Shown: positions 1 through 6,367 of the stretch, one piece after another
How positions within the stretch are numbered: the stretch's first letter is position 1
Layout: the number at the start of each line of letters is the position of its first letter
Program-made: the position numbers and the translations under genes
Origin: an uncultured Bacilli bacterium
GTDB lineage: Bacteria; Bacillota_I; Bacilli_A; RF39; UBA660
NCBI GenBank assembly: GCA_947624855.1
Contig: CANQMC010000020.1
Span: 1 to 14,765 of the forward strand
DNA: 14,765 nt
Reading direction: 5' to 3'
Notes under the pieces: generated by a model
Told to the model about the DNA's origin: nothing
Database searches by the model: none
What the model saw: only the letters and a program-made list of their open reading frames with translations

Positions 1-1
1 C

Positions 2-79
2 TTTACTTGTTTTTTAGTTAATATAATTGTAACAGGACAAGTTGCTTATGTCTATTTTTTTTGTCTAAAAAAGAAGTGA
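2..79 (+). CDS. Possible C-terminal end of a membrane protein (partial)
   Basis: Frame 2 is open from the window edge to a TGA at 77-79, giving 25 codons that read as a hydrophobic stretch with a Lys-Lys-Lys tail (ends FFCLKKK). This looks like the last membrane helix of a protein whose start lies left of the window. An open run of this length is not rare by chance in such AT-rich DNA, so this is only a candidate. It would converge with yqeY, and its stop codon lies in the left arm of the hairpin that terminates yqeY. Confidence 0.35.
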   Translation, partial: FTCFLVNIIVTGQVAYVYFFCLKKK

Positions 80-97
80 TGAATTTTATTTCATCAC
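66..97 (-). terminator. Intrinsic terminator of rpsU-yqeY
   Basis: A perfect 8-bp stem (76-83 GTGATGAA with 90-97 TTCATCAC, 6-nt loop) is followed on the minus strand by TTCTTTTTTA. It lies 34 nt past the yqeY stop codon. Confidence 0.85.
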
Positions 98-130
98 CCC
101 TTAATGTTTAAGAACCATTAAAAAGAACAA

Positions 131-571
131 TTAAATATTGCTCAATTTATCTTTAACTATTTTACTAACCATACTCATATCAGCATTTGTAATCTTGGCA
201 TTTAATTCTTTCATAATTAAACCCATATCTTTCATGCTAGTAGGTTTTAAAGTATCAAATACTTCATTAATTACTTTATTAACTTCATCTAAAGACATTT
301 CTTCTGGTAAATATACATTTAAAATATCAATTTCTTTTTGTAAACTATTTACTTCATCTAATTTATTATATTTTTGATATTCCAAAATTGAATCTTTTCT
401 CGTTTTAACTTGTTTTTTAATAACACTTATTACTTCATCATCATCTAAGTCTTTTTTTTTACTTATAGCTTCTAATTGTAAAGCACTTTTAAGCATTCTT
501 AAAACTGAAAGTTTAAACTTATCACCAGTTTTCATGGCATTTTTTAAATCATTAGCAATTTGTTCATTCAT
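131..571 (-). CDS. yqeY: YqeY/GatB-domain family protein
   Basis: The 146-aa product matches the YqeY family, small proteins related to the C-terminal tRNA-binding domain of the GatB amidotransferase subunit; their exact cellular role is unsettled. Seen here: the typical N-terminus MNEQIANDLKNAMKTGDK, the LSVLRMLKSAL helix, the R-KDSILEYQK segment, LPEEMS in the middle and a C-terminal GLIMKELNAKI block, in family order and at normal length. I place the start at the ATG at 571, not the in-frame GTG three codons earlier, because AAGGTGA sits 5 nt upstream of that ATG. The rpsU stop codon is only 10 nt upstream, so the two genes are cotranscribed, a common pairing in Firmicutes. A hairpin terminator follows at 66-97. 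Confidence 0.93.
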   Translation of the reverse strand: MNEQIANDLKNAMKTGDKFKLSVLRMLKSALQLEAISKKKDLDDDEVISVIKKQVKTRKDSILEYQKYNKLDEVNSLQKEIDILNVYLPEEMSLDEVNKVINEVFDTLKPTSMKDMGLIMKELNAKITNADMSMVSKIVKDKLSNI

Positions 572-581
572 TTTAATCACC

Positions 582-767
582 TTAATAATTATTATGTTTT
601 CTAGCGTTTCTTAATTGCTCTTTTTTTTCATTTCTTCTCCGAACGCCAGGTTTTTCGTAATGCTTTCTCTTTTTTAACTCAGAAGGGACACCACTTCTAG
701 CCACTTTAGCTTTAAACTTTTTTAAGGCTCCATCAATGTTTCCATTTTGAACTATAACTTTAGTCAT
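582..767 (-). CDS. rpsU: 30S ribosomal protein S21
   Basis: This 61-aa, highly basic protein is ribosomal protein S21, a small-subunit protein near the anti-Shine-Dalgarno end of 16S rRNA. The order is typical: MTKVIVQNG start, LKKFKAKVARSGVPSELKKR centre, KHYEKPGVRRR and a KK/R-rich tail. The start is fixed by GGGAGGG upstream of the ATG. It is the first gene of a two-gene operon with yqeY, driven by the strong promoter at 799-827. Length and motifs are normal. Confidence 0.97.
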   Translation of the reverse strand: MTKVIVQNGNIDGALKKFKAKVARSGVPSELKKRKHYEKPGVRRRNEKKEQLRNARKHNNY

Positions 768-798
768 TTATATATCCCTCCCTTCATTTATAATCTAT

Positions 799-827
799 AG
801 TATAGCACTATTAAACTCTAATATCAA
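799..827 (-). promoter_or_regulatory. Sigma-A promoter of rpsU-yqeY
   Basis: On the minus strand a -35 TTGATA (822-827), a 17-bp spacer and a -10 TATACT (799-804) with an extended TGC just before it. This is close to consensus and points at rpsU about 30 nt downstream. Confidence 0.85.
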
Positions 828-834
828 GTAATTT

Positions 835-1029
835 TTATGGAAAAACAGTAGTTTCTACCGGATTTTGTTCCAATTTATAACTATTTACTTCTTCTTTAAT
901 ATCATTTTTTAACGAATTTAAAAAATTCCTTTTATAATTATTAATTGCTAAAGTAGTAAGCATCATCATTATTAAAATTAAAAATAAAGAATAAACTATA
1001 TACATTGAAGCAAAACCCTTTTTTTTCAT
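835..1029 (-). CDS. Small pilin-like single-pass membrane protein
   Basis: The product is 64 aa: a basic start MKKKGFASMY, one long hydrophobic helix at about residues 10-30, then a charged amphipathic stretch (NNYKRNFLNSLKNDIKEEV) and a short polar tail. The layout of a basic N-terminus, GF and a hydrophobic helix recalls type IV pilin or competence pseudopilin (ComG/PilX-like) N-termini, but the protein is too short for a full pseudopilin and no other competence gene is nearby. GGTGA lies 7 nt before the ATG, supporting this start. It is separated from the upstream peptide operon by the terminator at 1055-1083, with a TATAAT box at 1047-1052 that could serve it. A bacteriocin immunity role cannot be excluded from position alone. 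Function unknown. Confidence 0.65.
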   Translation of the reverse strand: MKKKGFASMYIVYSLFLILIMMMLTTLAINNYKRNFLNSLKNDIKEEVNSYKLEQNPVETTVFP

Positions 1030-1054
1030 TTATCTTCACCAAAATAATTATATC

Positions 1055-1083
1055 AAAAAAAGGGCTTAATATAAACCCTTTTT
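1055..1083 (-). terminator. Terminator after the peptide operon
   Basis: An 8-bp stem AAAAAGGG (1057-1064) / CCCTTTTT (1076-1083) with an 11-nt loop, followed on the minus strand by a run of T. It lies 12 nt past the last peptide gene. A-runs and T-runs on both sides mean it could act in both directions. Confidence 0.8.
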
Positions 1084-1094
1084 GCAATTTTAGC

Positions 1095-1259
1095 TTAAAT
1101 TGAACACATTTTTTTACTAACTATTCTTCTGATTGAAGAACCAAGTTTAACTCCAACTTCAATTAAAACGCTAAGCCCTTTGACTAAAGCTGTTAAAACT
1201 GTGCCAGATAAAGCTCCTCCTTCAATCATTAATAGTTCTTTATTGTTTATCCGATCCAT
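1095..1259 (-). CDS. Double-glycine leader peptide C (putative bacteriocin precursor)
   Basis: A 54-aa precursor. A 15-residue leader MDRINNKELLMIEGG ends in the Gly-Gly site cut by C39 peptidase exporters. The predicted 39-residue mature peptide begins ALSGTVLTALVKG, is hydrophobic with several glycines, and ends in a cationic tail (SSIRRIVSKK) with one Cys. An upstream in-frame ATG at 1322 would give a 75-aa product, but that extension lies over peptide B in another frame. The ATG at 1259 has GGTGA 7 nt upstream and restores a leader the same length as the other two. Its ATG overlaps the stop of peptide B (TAATG), so the two are likely translationally coupled, as in two-peptide (class IIb) bacteriocins. 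The pairing is an inference. Confidence 0.82.
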   Translation of the reverse strand: MDRINNKELLMIEGGALSGTVLTALVKGLSVLIEVGVKLGSSIRRIVSKKMCSI

Positions 1260-1402
1260 TAGCATTTCACCGGATGAACATACCCATATATTACAGAGGC
1301 TAAAAAAGCAACTCCGACACATACCGTTCCAAATATTGCCGCAAAAGTTCCAATTGCCCCTCCTTCAATATTAGCTAATTCTTGCATTTGTAATCTTTCC
1401 AT
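1259..1402 (-). CDS. Double-glycine leader peptide B (putative bacteriocin precursor)
   Basis: A 47-aa precursor. The leader MERLQMQELANIEGG is 15 residues with the -4 Leu/Ile-rich pattern and the EGG cleavage site. The predicted 32-residue mature peptide begins AIGTFAAIFGTVCVG, is strongly hydrophobic with GxxxxxxxG spacing, has two Cys (mature positions 13 and 32) and ends HPVKC. Two ATGs are possible (1408 and 1402); AGGAAGG is at good distance only from the ATG at 1402, which also equalises leader length with its neighbours. The stop codon TAA shares its last base with the ATG of peptide C. A disulfide between the two Cys is possible but unproven. Confidence 0.82.
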   Translation of the reverse strand: MERLQMQELANIEGGAIGTFAAIFGTVCVGVAFLASVIYGYVHPVKC

Positions 1403-1423
1403 TTTCATCCTTCCTTTCTATTA

Positions 1424-1537
1424 TTAAAATATTTTACGAGGTAATTTTAAAATTTGTATTAAGCTTATAAATAAAGCTTTTAAAACTCTACAACCACCTT
1501 CACAATTTAATAAGAAATTAGTTGTTAATTTTTCCAA
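1424..1537 (-). CDS. Double-glycine leader peptide A, TTG start (putative bacteriocin or pheromone precursor)
   Basis: A 37-aa ORF beginning with TTG. AAAGGAG lies 8 nt upstream, an ideal ribosome binding site with no ATG that could use it. Translation gives the leader MEKLTTNFLLNCEGG, 15 residues and aligning with the leaders of peptides B and C (acidic residue 2, basic residue 3, Leu/Ile at 4, Leu at 9, EGG at 13-15). The predicted mature peptide has 22 residues, starts with Cys (CRVLKALFISL) and ends in a cationic KLPRKIF; it would form a basic amphipathic helix. It sits 20 nt after the accessory gene and 21 nt before peptide B. It may be a third bacteriocin or a signalling peptide; no sensor kinase is present to support signalling. 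Confidence 0.75.
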   Translation of the reverse strand: MEKLTTNFLLNCEGGCRVLKALFISLIQILKLPRKIF

Positions 1538-1557
1538 TTGTTAAACTCCTTTCTTTT

Positions 1558-1965
1558 TTAAAACATTCTTTCTTTTATTTTAGTAATTATTCTTTGTTTA
1601 TTATAATAAAAATTAATATCTACTATCTCTTTATCTTTATAAGTATCATTAATATCAAGTACGAGTTCGAAATAACTTACTAAATTTTTTTCATCTATTT
1701 TAAGCTCTTTCTTATTTATTCGATATTTTAAATTTTTATTATTAACTTTAATTTTTTGAAATTTTATATTACTAGGAATAGCCACTACTAAATGACAACT
1801 ATTATCGCATGTAATATAACCTTTAGTTTGATAATTGTCATAAGTTTTTATTTTAAACGTTAATAATAATATCAAGAATAGTAAACTTATGATAATAAAT
1901 ACAATCATTTTAAACTTTGGTTTTACAGCCAAGAAAGCTTCTTTATTATCTAATAAATTAACCAT
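1558..1965 (-). CDS. Short membrane-anchored secretion accessory protein
   Basis: The 135-aa product has a cytoplasmic N-terminus (MVNLLDNKEAFLAVKPKFK), one transmembrane helix at about residues 18-38, then an extracellular domain of predicted beta strands with two Cys (ITCDNSCHLVV). The N-terminal third resembles HlyD/LcnD-type accessory proteins that partner peptidase-ABC bacteriocin exporters, but it is far shorter than the usual 400-plus residues and has no coiled coil or lipoyl domain. The start at ATG 1965, not GTG 1974, follows AGGTGA 5 nt upstream; it overlaps the exporter stop codon by 8 nt, so the two are coupled. Likely role: helping the exporter deliver the three peptides. Family assignment is tentative; the operon position is firm. 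Confidence 0.72.
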   Translation of the reverse strand: MVNLLDNKEAFLAVKPKFKMIVFIIISLLFLILLLTFKIKTYDNYQTKGYITCDNSCHLVVAIPSNIKFQKIKVNNKNLKYRINKKELKIDEKNLVSYFELVLDINDTYKDKEIVDINFYYNKQRIITKIKERMF

Positions 1966-4015
1966 AAGCTTCACCTAAATCAATCACTTTATTAAACAAA
2001 TTATCTACTTTTTTGTGTGATACATATATAAGAGTTTTATCTTTAAAGTGTTCTTTAATGTTATTAATAATTTCTTTTTCCATTTCAAAATTAACTTCGC
2101 TTAAAGCTTCATCTAAGATAATTATTTTAGCATCTTTAAGTAGTCCTCGAGCCAATATTATTCTTTGTCTTTCACCACCACTTAAATTATTTAAAGCGGC
2201 ATTAAGCATAAAATTAAATCGATTTGGTCTTTTATTTATAACTTCTTCTAATTTGCAAATTTTAATCACCTTTTTAAAGTCTTCATCTAAAACATCCCGA
2301 AAGCACACAATATTATCTCTAATAGTTCCCGTAAATAACTTTTCATTTTGGCCTACATATAATATGTTGCTTCTTAAAGCCTCAATATCGTAATCTTGTT
2401 TACAAGCATCACCAATCATTATTATTCCCATATTTTCAAGTTGATTTTCTATAATTAGATTACAAATTGTACTTTTACCACTTCCACTTGGACCTTTTAA
2501 GAAAACTTTATCTTGAGGATTTATTTTAAAATTAACATGTTCAAGTATATTTGTTATTTTATTATAAGAATAACCAACATCTAAAGCTTCAATTGTCGTA
2601 TCATTGATATTTTTTAAACCAACTCCTTCTTCTTCCTCAGGTATATTTAAAAACTCACTAATTTTATTAAAAGAAGCTTTTAAATAATTATACTTTGGAA
2701 TTAAATCAATTAAATCTTTAACTGGATTAAATAAATATATTATAATACTATTAAATGTAACTAAACTAAGTAGTTGTAAATCACCTTTATAAATTAAATA
2801 TACTCCAAAAGTTGTTATAAGAAATAAACCTATTTCATAAATAAAATTTTTCAAAAAATCAATTACATTAAGTAAGCTTTGAAATTTAAAATCTCTTTTA
2901 AACATTTTAATTAACTTACTATTTAGTTCATATAAAAACTTTTTAGTTAAATTCATATGTTTTATACTTTCAATCATTTCGACATGTTCAACTAATGTTT
3001 CATTAAATTCCGTAGCACTTATTATACATTCATTTACTTGTTCATAAATTACTTTATTAAAAATTAAACCTACGATTATATAAATACTAATTATTAAACA
3101 AAGAAGAAAAAATAATTTTGCATTTATAAAATATAAAACAATTATCGAGCCTATTATTAAAATCGAATTAAGAATAACATTTGTTAGAAATTCCGCTAGC
3201 ATTGATTTTATTTCACTAAGTTCTTGAACTCTAGAAATAACTTCACCTGTAGTTCGATTTTGAATAAATTTTAAAGGAAGTTTAAAAATATGTTGTAAAA
3301 AATCTGTAAAAATTTCAGTATCTAAATTTCGATTAAAGAAATTTAAATAATAATTTTTAAAGAAACTAATTAATACTTTTATTATTCCTAAAATGAGAAA
3401 CAAAACTATAATAAATTTTAATAAACCTAAATCGCTTCCCAAATTGATACTTGAAACTGCTACTTGAAAATAAAAATTACTTATTATGACTAAAATCATA
3501 AAAACTATATTGATTAATGATATAATTCCAAAAAGTTTTTTATTTTTTAAAAGTAGATTTTTAAATACCATCCAAATAGTTACTTCTTTATTTAAAACTA
3601 CTATTTGATTTATTGGATTAAGAAGTATTAATACATTATCCCACTTCGAATTAAATTCTTCGATAGACATTTTAATTTTGCCTTTTGCTGGATCCATAAG
3701 CCCCACGTATTTATCGGTAATTTGATAAACTACAGCAAAGTGTTGTAAACCATTTTCTAAAGTTAAATGGCATATCGCGGGTAAATAAATATTTTCATTA
3801 AAAATACTTTCTACTTTAACACCTAATGCATCAAATCCATAACTTGTAGCCGCCCTAATTAAATGATAAGCTGTTGTTCCCTTTTCATTAACACAAGTAT
3901 CTTCGCGAATTTTTTCAATTGGTACGTACCCATCATAATACTTGATAATAGATTGAAGAGCACAAGGGCCACAGTCTCTTAAATCGTGTTGCTTAATGAC
4001 TTCAATTTTTTTCAT
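1958..4015 (-). CDS. Peptidase-containing ABC exporter (C39 bacteriocin transporter)
   Basis: This 685-aa protein is a PCAT: it cleaves double-glycine leaders in the cytoplasm and exports the mature peptides using ATP. Domains: C39 cysteine peptidase at about 1-130 with oxyanion Gln9, catalytic Cys15 (DLRDCGPCAL), His92 (QHFAVVYQI) and Asp108 (DPAKGK); a six-helix ABC transmembrane domain at about 150-440; a nucleotide-binding domain at about 465-685 with Walker A GPSGSGKST (508-516), signature LSGGE (611-615), Walker B IIILDE (631-636) and switch His667. All catalytic residues are intact. The reading frame extends upstream to 4087, but GGGAGG sits correctly before the ATG at 4015, where the peptidase homology begins. 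First gene of the peptide operon, divergent from the XRE gene. Confidence 0.95.
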   Translation of the reverse strand: MKKIEVIKQHDLRDCGPCALQSIIKYYDGYVPIEKIREDTCVNEKGTTAYHLIRAATSYGFDALGVKVESIFNENIYLPAICHLTLENGLQHFAVVYQITDKYVGLMDPAKGKIKMSIEEFNSKWDNVLILLNPINQIVVLNKEVTIWMVFKNLLLKNKKLFGIISLINIVFMILVIISNFYFQVAVSSINLGSDLGLLKFIIVLFLILGIIKVLISFFKNYYLNFFNRNLDTEIFTDFLQHIFKLPLKFIQNRTTGEVISRVQELSEIKSMLAEFLTNVILNSILIIGSIIVLYFINAKLFFLLCLIISIYIIVGLIFNKVIYEQVNECIISATEFNETLVEHVEMIESIKHMNLTKKFLYELNSKLIKMFKRDFKFQSLLNVIDFLKNFIYEIGLFLITTFGVYLIYKGDLQLLSLVTFNSIIIYLFNPVKDLIDLIPKYNYLKASFNKISEFLNIPEEEEGVGLKNINDTTIEALDVGYSYNKITNILEHVNFKINPQDKVFLKGPSGSGKSTICNLIIENQLENMGIIMIGDACKQDYDIEALRSNILYVGQNEKLFTGTIRDNIVCFRDVLDEDFKKVIKICKLEEVINKRPNRFNFMLNAALNNLSGGERQRIILARGLLKDAKIIILDEALSEVNFEMEKEIINNIKEHFKDKTLIYVSHKKVDNLFNKVIDLGEAYG

Positions 4016-4099
4016 ATTTTTCCTCCCTTCCCTTATATTTAAAACACAAAAAATCGATTTTGCCAAGCTTTTTTTGCATTTGACCACACTTTTTTAAGA

Positions 4100-4131
4100 T
4101 TAGCGCCACAATTCGACAAATTTCGCGCTAA
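4100..4131. promoter_or_regulatory. Inverted repeat between exporter and XRE genes (candidate operator)
   Basis: A perfect 7-bp inverted repeat, TTAGCGC (4100-4106) and GCGCTAA (4125-4131), with centres 25 bp apart, lies in the 155-bp divergent intergenic region. It is conspicuously GC-rich for this DNA. The right arm falls just upstream of the TATAAT of the XRE gene, so a bound repressor could block it. Binding by the neighbouring XRE protein is an inference. Confidence 0.45.
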
Positions 4132-4138
4132 AAATGTG

Positions 4139-4144
4139 TATAAT
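4139..4144 (+). promoter_or_regulatory. -10 box of the XRE regulator gene
   Basis: A perfect TATAAT lies 27 bp upstream of the ATG, with GAAAGGAGG between. The best -35 (TCGACA at 4113-4118) is 20 bp away, so the promoter is weak or depends on an activator. Confidence 0.5.
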
Positions 4145-4170
4145 ATAGTCCCCAAGAAAGGAGGAATAGT

Positions 4171-4623
4171 ATGTCTATTGGTGAAAAAATAGCAAATATT
4201 CGGGTTAATAAAAACATCGAATCTAAAAAAATTGCTAAATTATTAAACATCTCAAATAAAGAATATAACATGATTGAAAATAATATGCGTTCAATTTCTA
4301 TTCGCAAATTAAATCAATTAAGTAATTTTTATCGTGTATCCCTAGATTATATATTTGGTTTAACTAATAATCCCCAAAATGATAATACTAGAGATACAAT
4401 TGATTATCGTTATTTAAGTTTTAGTTTAGCTTTTTTTCGAAAAAAACAACATTTAACCCAAAGATTTATTGCCAAACTTTTTCATGTATCACCCGCGACA
4501 GTTGGTAAATATGAAAGATATTCTTATAATATAAATCCTTTGTATTTATATTCTTATGCCAAATATTTTAATATATCTATTGATTATTTATGTGGCAAAA
4601 CCTTAAAAAAAGAAGTACTTTAA
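4171..4623 (+). CDS. XRE-family regulator with two HTH domains
   Basis: The 150-aa protein holds two tandem Cro/C1-type helix-turn-helix domains. Domain 1 spans about 1-66 (GEKIANIRVNKNIESKKIAKLLNIS, ending LDYIFGLTNN); domain 2 spans about 80-145 (FRKKQHLTQRFIAKLFHVSPATVGKYER, ending IDYLCGKT). Both share the C-terminal S-DY--G ending typical of this family. No effector domain is visible. AAAGGAGG lies just upstream of the ATG. It is divergent from the peptide export operon with a short shared intergenic region holding an inverted repeat, so local control of peptide production is the simplest job. Its last codons overlap the 3' end of the convergent permease gene by 4 nt and lie in the terminator stem of that gene. 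Confidence 0.88.
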   Translation: MSIGEKIANIRVNKNIESKKIAKLLNISNKEYNMIENNMRSISIRKLNQLSNFYRVSLDYIFGLTNNPQNDNTRDTIDYRYLSFSLAFFRKKQHLTQRFIAKLFHVSPATVGKYERYSYNINPLYLYSYAKYFNISIDYLCGKTLKKEVL

Positions 4624-4638
4624 TCTTCAAGTACTTCT
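4605..4638 (-). terminator. Terminator of the permease operon, inside two coding ends
   Basis: A perfect 10-bp stem AGAAGTACTT (4611-4620) / AAGTACTTCT (4629-4638) with an 8-nt loop, followed on the minus strand by seven T. The arms encode the C-terminal residues of the XRE protein and of the permease, and both stop codons lie at the loop. Confidence 0.85.
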
Positions 4639-5777
4639 AATAATACATCATCATTTTTAAACAAATCGTATTTCTTGACAATAAACCTAAATATAACTTT
4701 TAATAAAGCAATACAAGGGGTTGCGATAATCATTCCAATAATACCAAAGAAATGAGCAAACACTAATAAACCAATCATAATAGTAACCGGATGCAATTTA
4801 GTTGTTTTGCTCATTACTATTGGTTGTAGTATATAATTTTCTAATAATTGCACAATTACACAAACGATTAAAACCGCAAGACCAGTAATTGAACCTTGAC
4901 TAAAGCCTACGATAACAGCGGCAGCTCCTCCAATATATGGTCCAATATAAGGAATTAAATCCGTAAGTCCACAAACAACACCGAATAATAAAGGAGCATT
5001 AAGTCCTACGATAGCAAATCCGATTGTATCACATACAAATACCATAAAAGCCACTAATAAAGTACCACTAACTGTTTTTCTAACTTCTTTTCCAATATCT
5101 GTTAATAATACTTGTATTTCATATTTATTTTTATTAGGTACAAGTTTTAAAAAATGTTTAGAAATAGCATCAAAATCAAAAAGCATATATAAACCTACAA
5201 CTAAACTTATTAATATAGTTCCAAGTCCCGAAAAAACATTACCTAAAATACTTATTATAGAATTAGGTATAGAATTAGCAAATCCTACTAAACTAGTACC
5301 TAAACTACTAAATAAATTATCTTTAAAATTTGTTAAATCAATTCCACTTATAGCAACTTGATCAACAAAATCATTAGCTAAAGTTTTAAATTTATCTAAA
5401 ATAGATGGTAAAGTAGCAATTAAATCATTAATTTGATTATATAAAGTTGGAATTAAAACTCTTAAAAATATATAAATAAAGATTAATAATACTGCATAAA
5501 TTATTAAACTACCAAATATTCTTGGTATTCCTTTATTTTGTAATTTTGTTACCAAAGGATTAAATAACCAGGCAACAACAAAACCAATAAATAAAGGAGC
5601 TAAAACTTTTAATAAAGTAAGTAAAAAATGCCAAACATTTAAATTTTTTAAAATAATTGTTCCACATAAAATAATTGCGACAATCATTACAATATATAAA
5701 AGTTTTAATATTTTTTTAGTTAAAGATACTACTTCATTTACTTCATTATTATTAATTTCTGTAGTTTTTTTATTCAT
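4620..5777 (-). CDS. AI-2E/PerM family transporter
   Basis: The 385-aa integral membrane protein belongs to the AI-2E transporter (PerM, YtvI/YdbI-like) family, whose members include autoinducer-2 exporters and sodium/proton antiporters; substrate cannot be told from sequence. Seen: about eight hydrophobic helices, a large soluble segment after helix 3 (LYNQINDLIATLPSILDKF), and the conserved C-terminal half with FGVVCGLTDLIPYIGPYIGG, the ENYILQPIVMSK segment and the KLHPVTIMIGLL motif. Length is normal. Its ATG lies 1 nt after the frr stop with GAGGG inside the frr end, so it is coupled to frr. The operon ends in the hairpin at 4605-4638. Confidence 0.92.
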   Translation of the reverse strand: MNKKTTEINNNEVNEVVSLTKKILKLLYIVMIVAIILCGTIILKNLNVWHFLLTLLKVLAPLFIGFVVAWLFNPLVTKLQNKGIPRIFGSLIIYAVLLIFIYIFLRVLIPTLYNQINDLIATLPSILDKFKTLANDFVDQVAISGIDLTNFKDNLFSSLGTSLVGFANSIPNSIISILGNVFSGLGTILISLVVGLYMLFDFDAISKHFLKLVPNKNKYEIQVLLTDIGKEVRKTVSGTLLVAFMVFVCDTIGFAIVGLNAPLLFGVVCGLTDLIPYIGPYIGGAAAVIVGFSQGSITGLAVLIVCVIVQLLENYILQPIVMSKTTKLHPVTIMIGLLVFAHFFGIIGMIIATPCIALLKVIFRFIVKKYDLFKNDDVLLEVLED

Positions 5778-5778
5778 A

Positions 5779-6309
5779 TTAAACCCTCATTAATTCTGAT
5801 TCTTTTTCTTTAAATATTTCATCTATTTTTTTATTATAAGTATCTACTAATTCTTGAACATCATTTAAATATAACTTTTCTTCATCTTCTGGTATTTCCA
5901 TTTTTTTAATATCATTATTAGCTTCTTGTCTTATATTTCTAAGAGCAATCTTTGCTTCTTCACATACTGCTTTAGCTTGTTTTACATAATCTTTTCTTTT
6001 TTCTTCAGTAAGTTCAGGCACAGTTAAAATAATAACTTCTCCATTATTAATTGGAGTAATTCCCAAATTAGCTTCATTAATTGCCCTTTCAATATCTTTT
6101 AAAGCTCCTTTATCAAAAGGTTTTATCATTAAACTTCGAGCTTCAGGTACTGTAATATTAGCTAAAGCATTAATTGGAGTTAATGTTCCATAATAACTAG
6201 CACTAATTCCATTTAACATGGCAGGATTAGCTCTTCCTGCTCGAATATTAATAAGTTTAGTCTCTAAACTTTCAATTGTTTTTTTAAATTTAATTTCGGT
6301 ATTATCCAT
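5779..6309 (-). CDS. frr: Ribosome recycling factor
   Basis: The 176-aa product is RRF, which with EF-G splits ribosomes after termination. Conserved blocks are present: LINIRAGRANPAML (with R23, R26), the ALANITVPEARSLMIKPFDK stretch, ILTVPELTEEKRKDYVK, and IRQEANNDIKK near the C-terminal helix of domain I. It is a few residues shorter than the usual 185 because the N-terminal lead-in is trimmed. GGAGGAAAT precedes the ATG. In most bacteria frr follows pyrH; here the gene upstream is a thioredoxin-like protein instead, and the gene downstream is a coupled AI-2E family permease. Confidence 0.97.
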   Translation of the reverse strand: MDNTEIKFKKTIESLETKLINIRAGRANPAMLNGISASYYGTLTPINALANITVPEARSLMIKPFDKGALKDIERAINEANLGITPINNGEVIILTVPELTEEKRKDYVKQAKAVCEEAKIALRNIRQEANNDIKKMEIPEDEEKLYLNDVQELVDTYNKKIDEIFKEKESELMRV

Positions 6310-6367
6310 AATATTTCCTCCTAAATATATTTTATAACATTTTTTAAGATATTTCTACTAAATTATA

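Noticed and set aside
1260..1322. N-terminal extension of peptide C giving a 75-aa protein
   Set aside because: The extension overlaps peptide B in another frame, has no ribosome binding site, and would place the EGG leader in mid-protein.
2013..2393. Plus-strand ORF opposite the ATP-binding domain of the exporter
   Set aside because: It is antisense to conserved Walker and signature motifs and has no convincing ribosome binding site.
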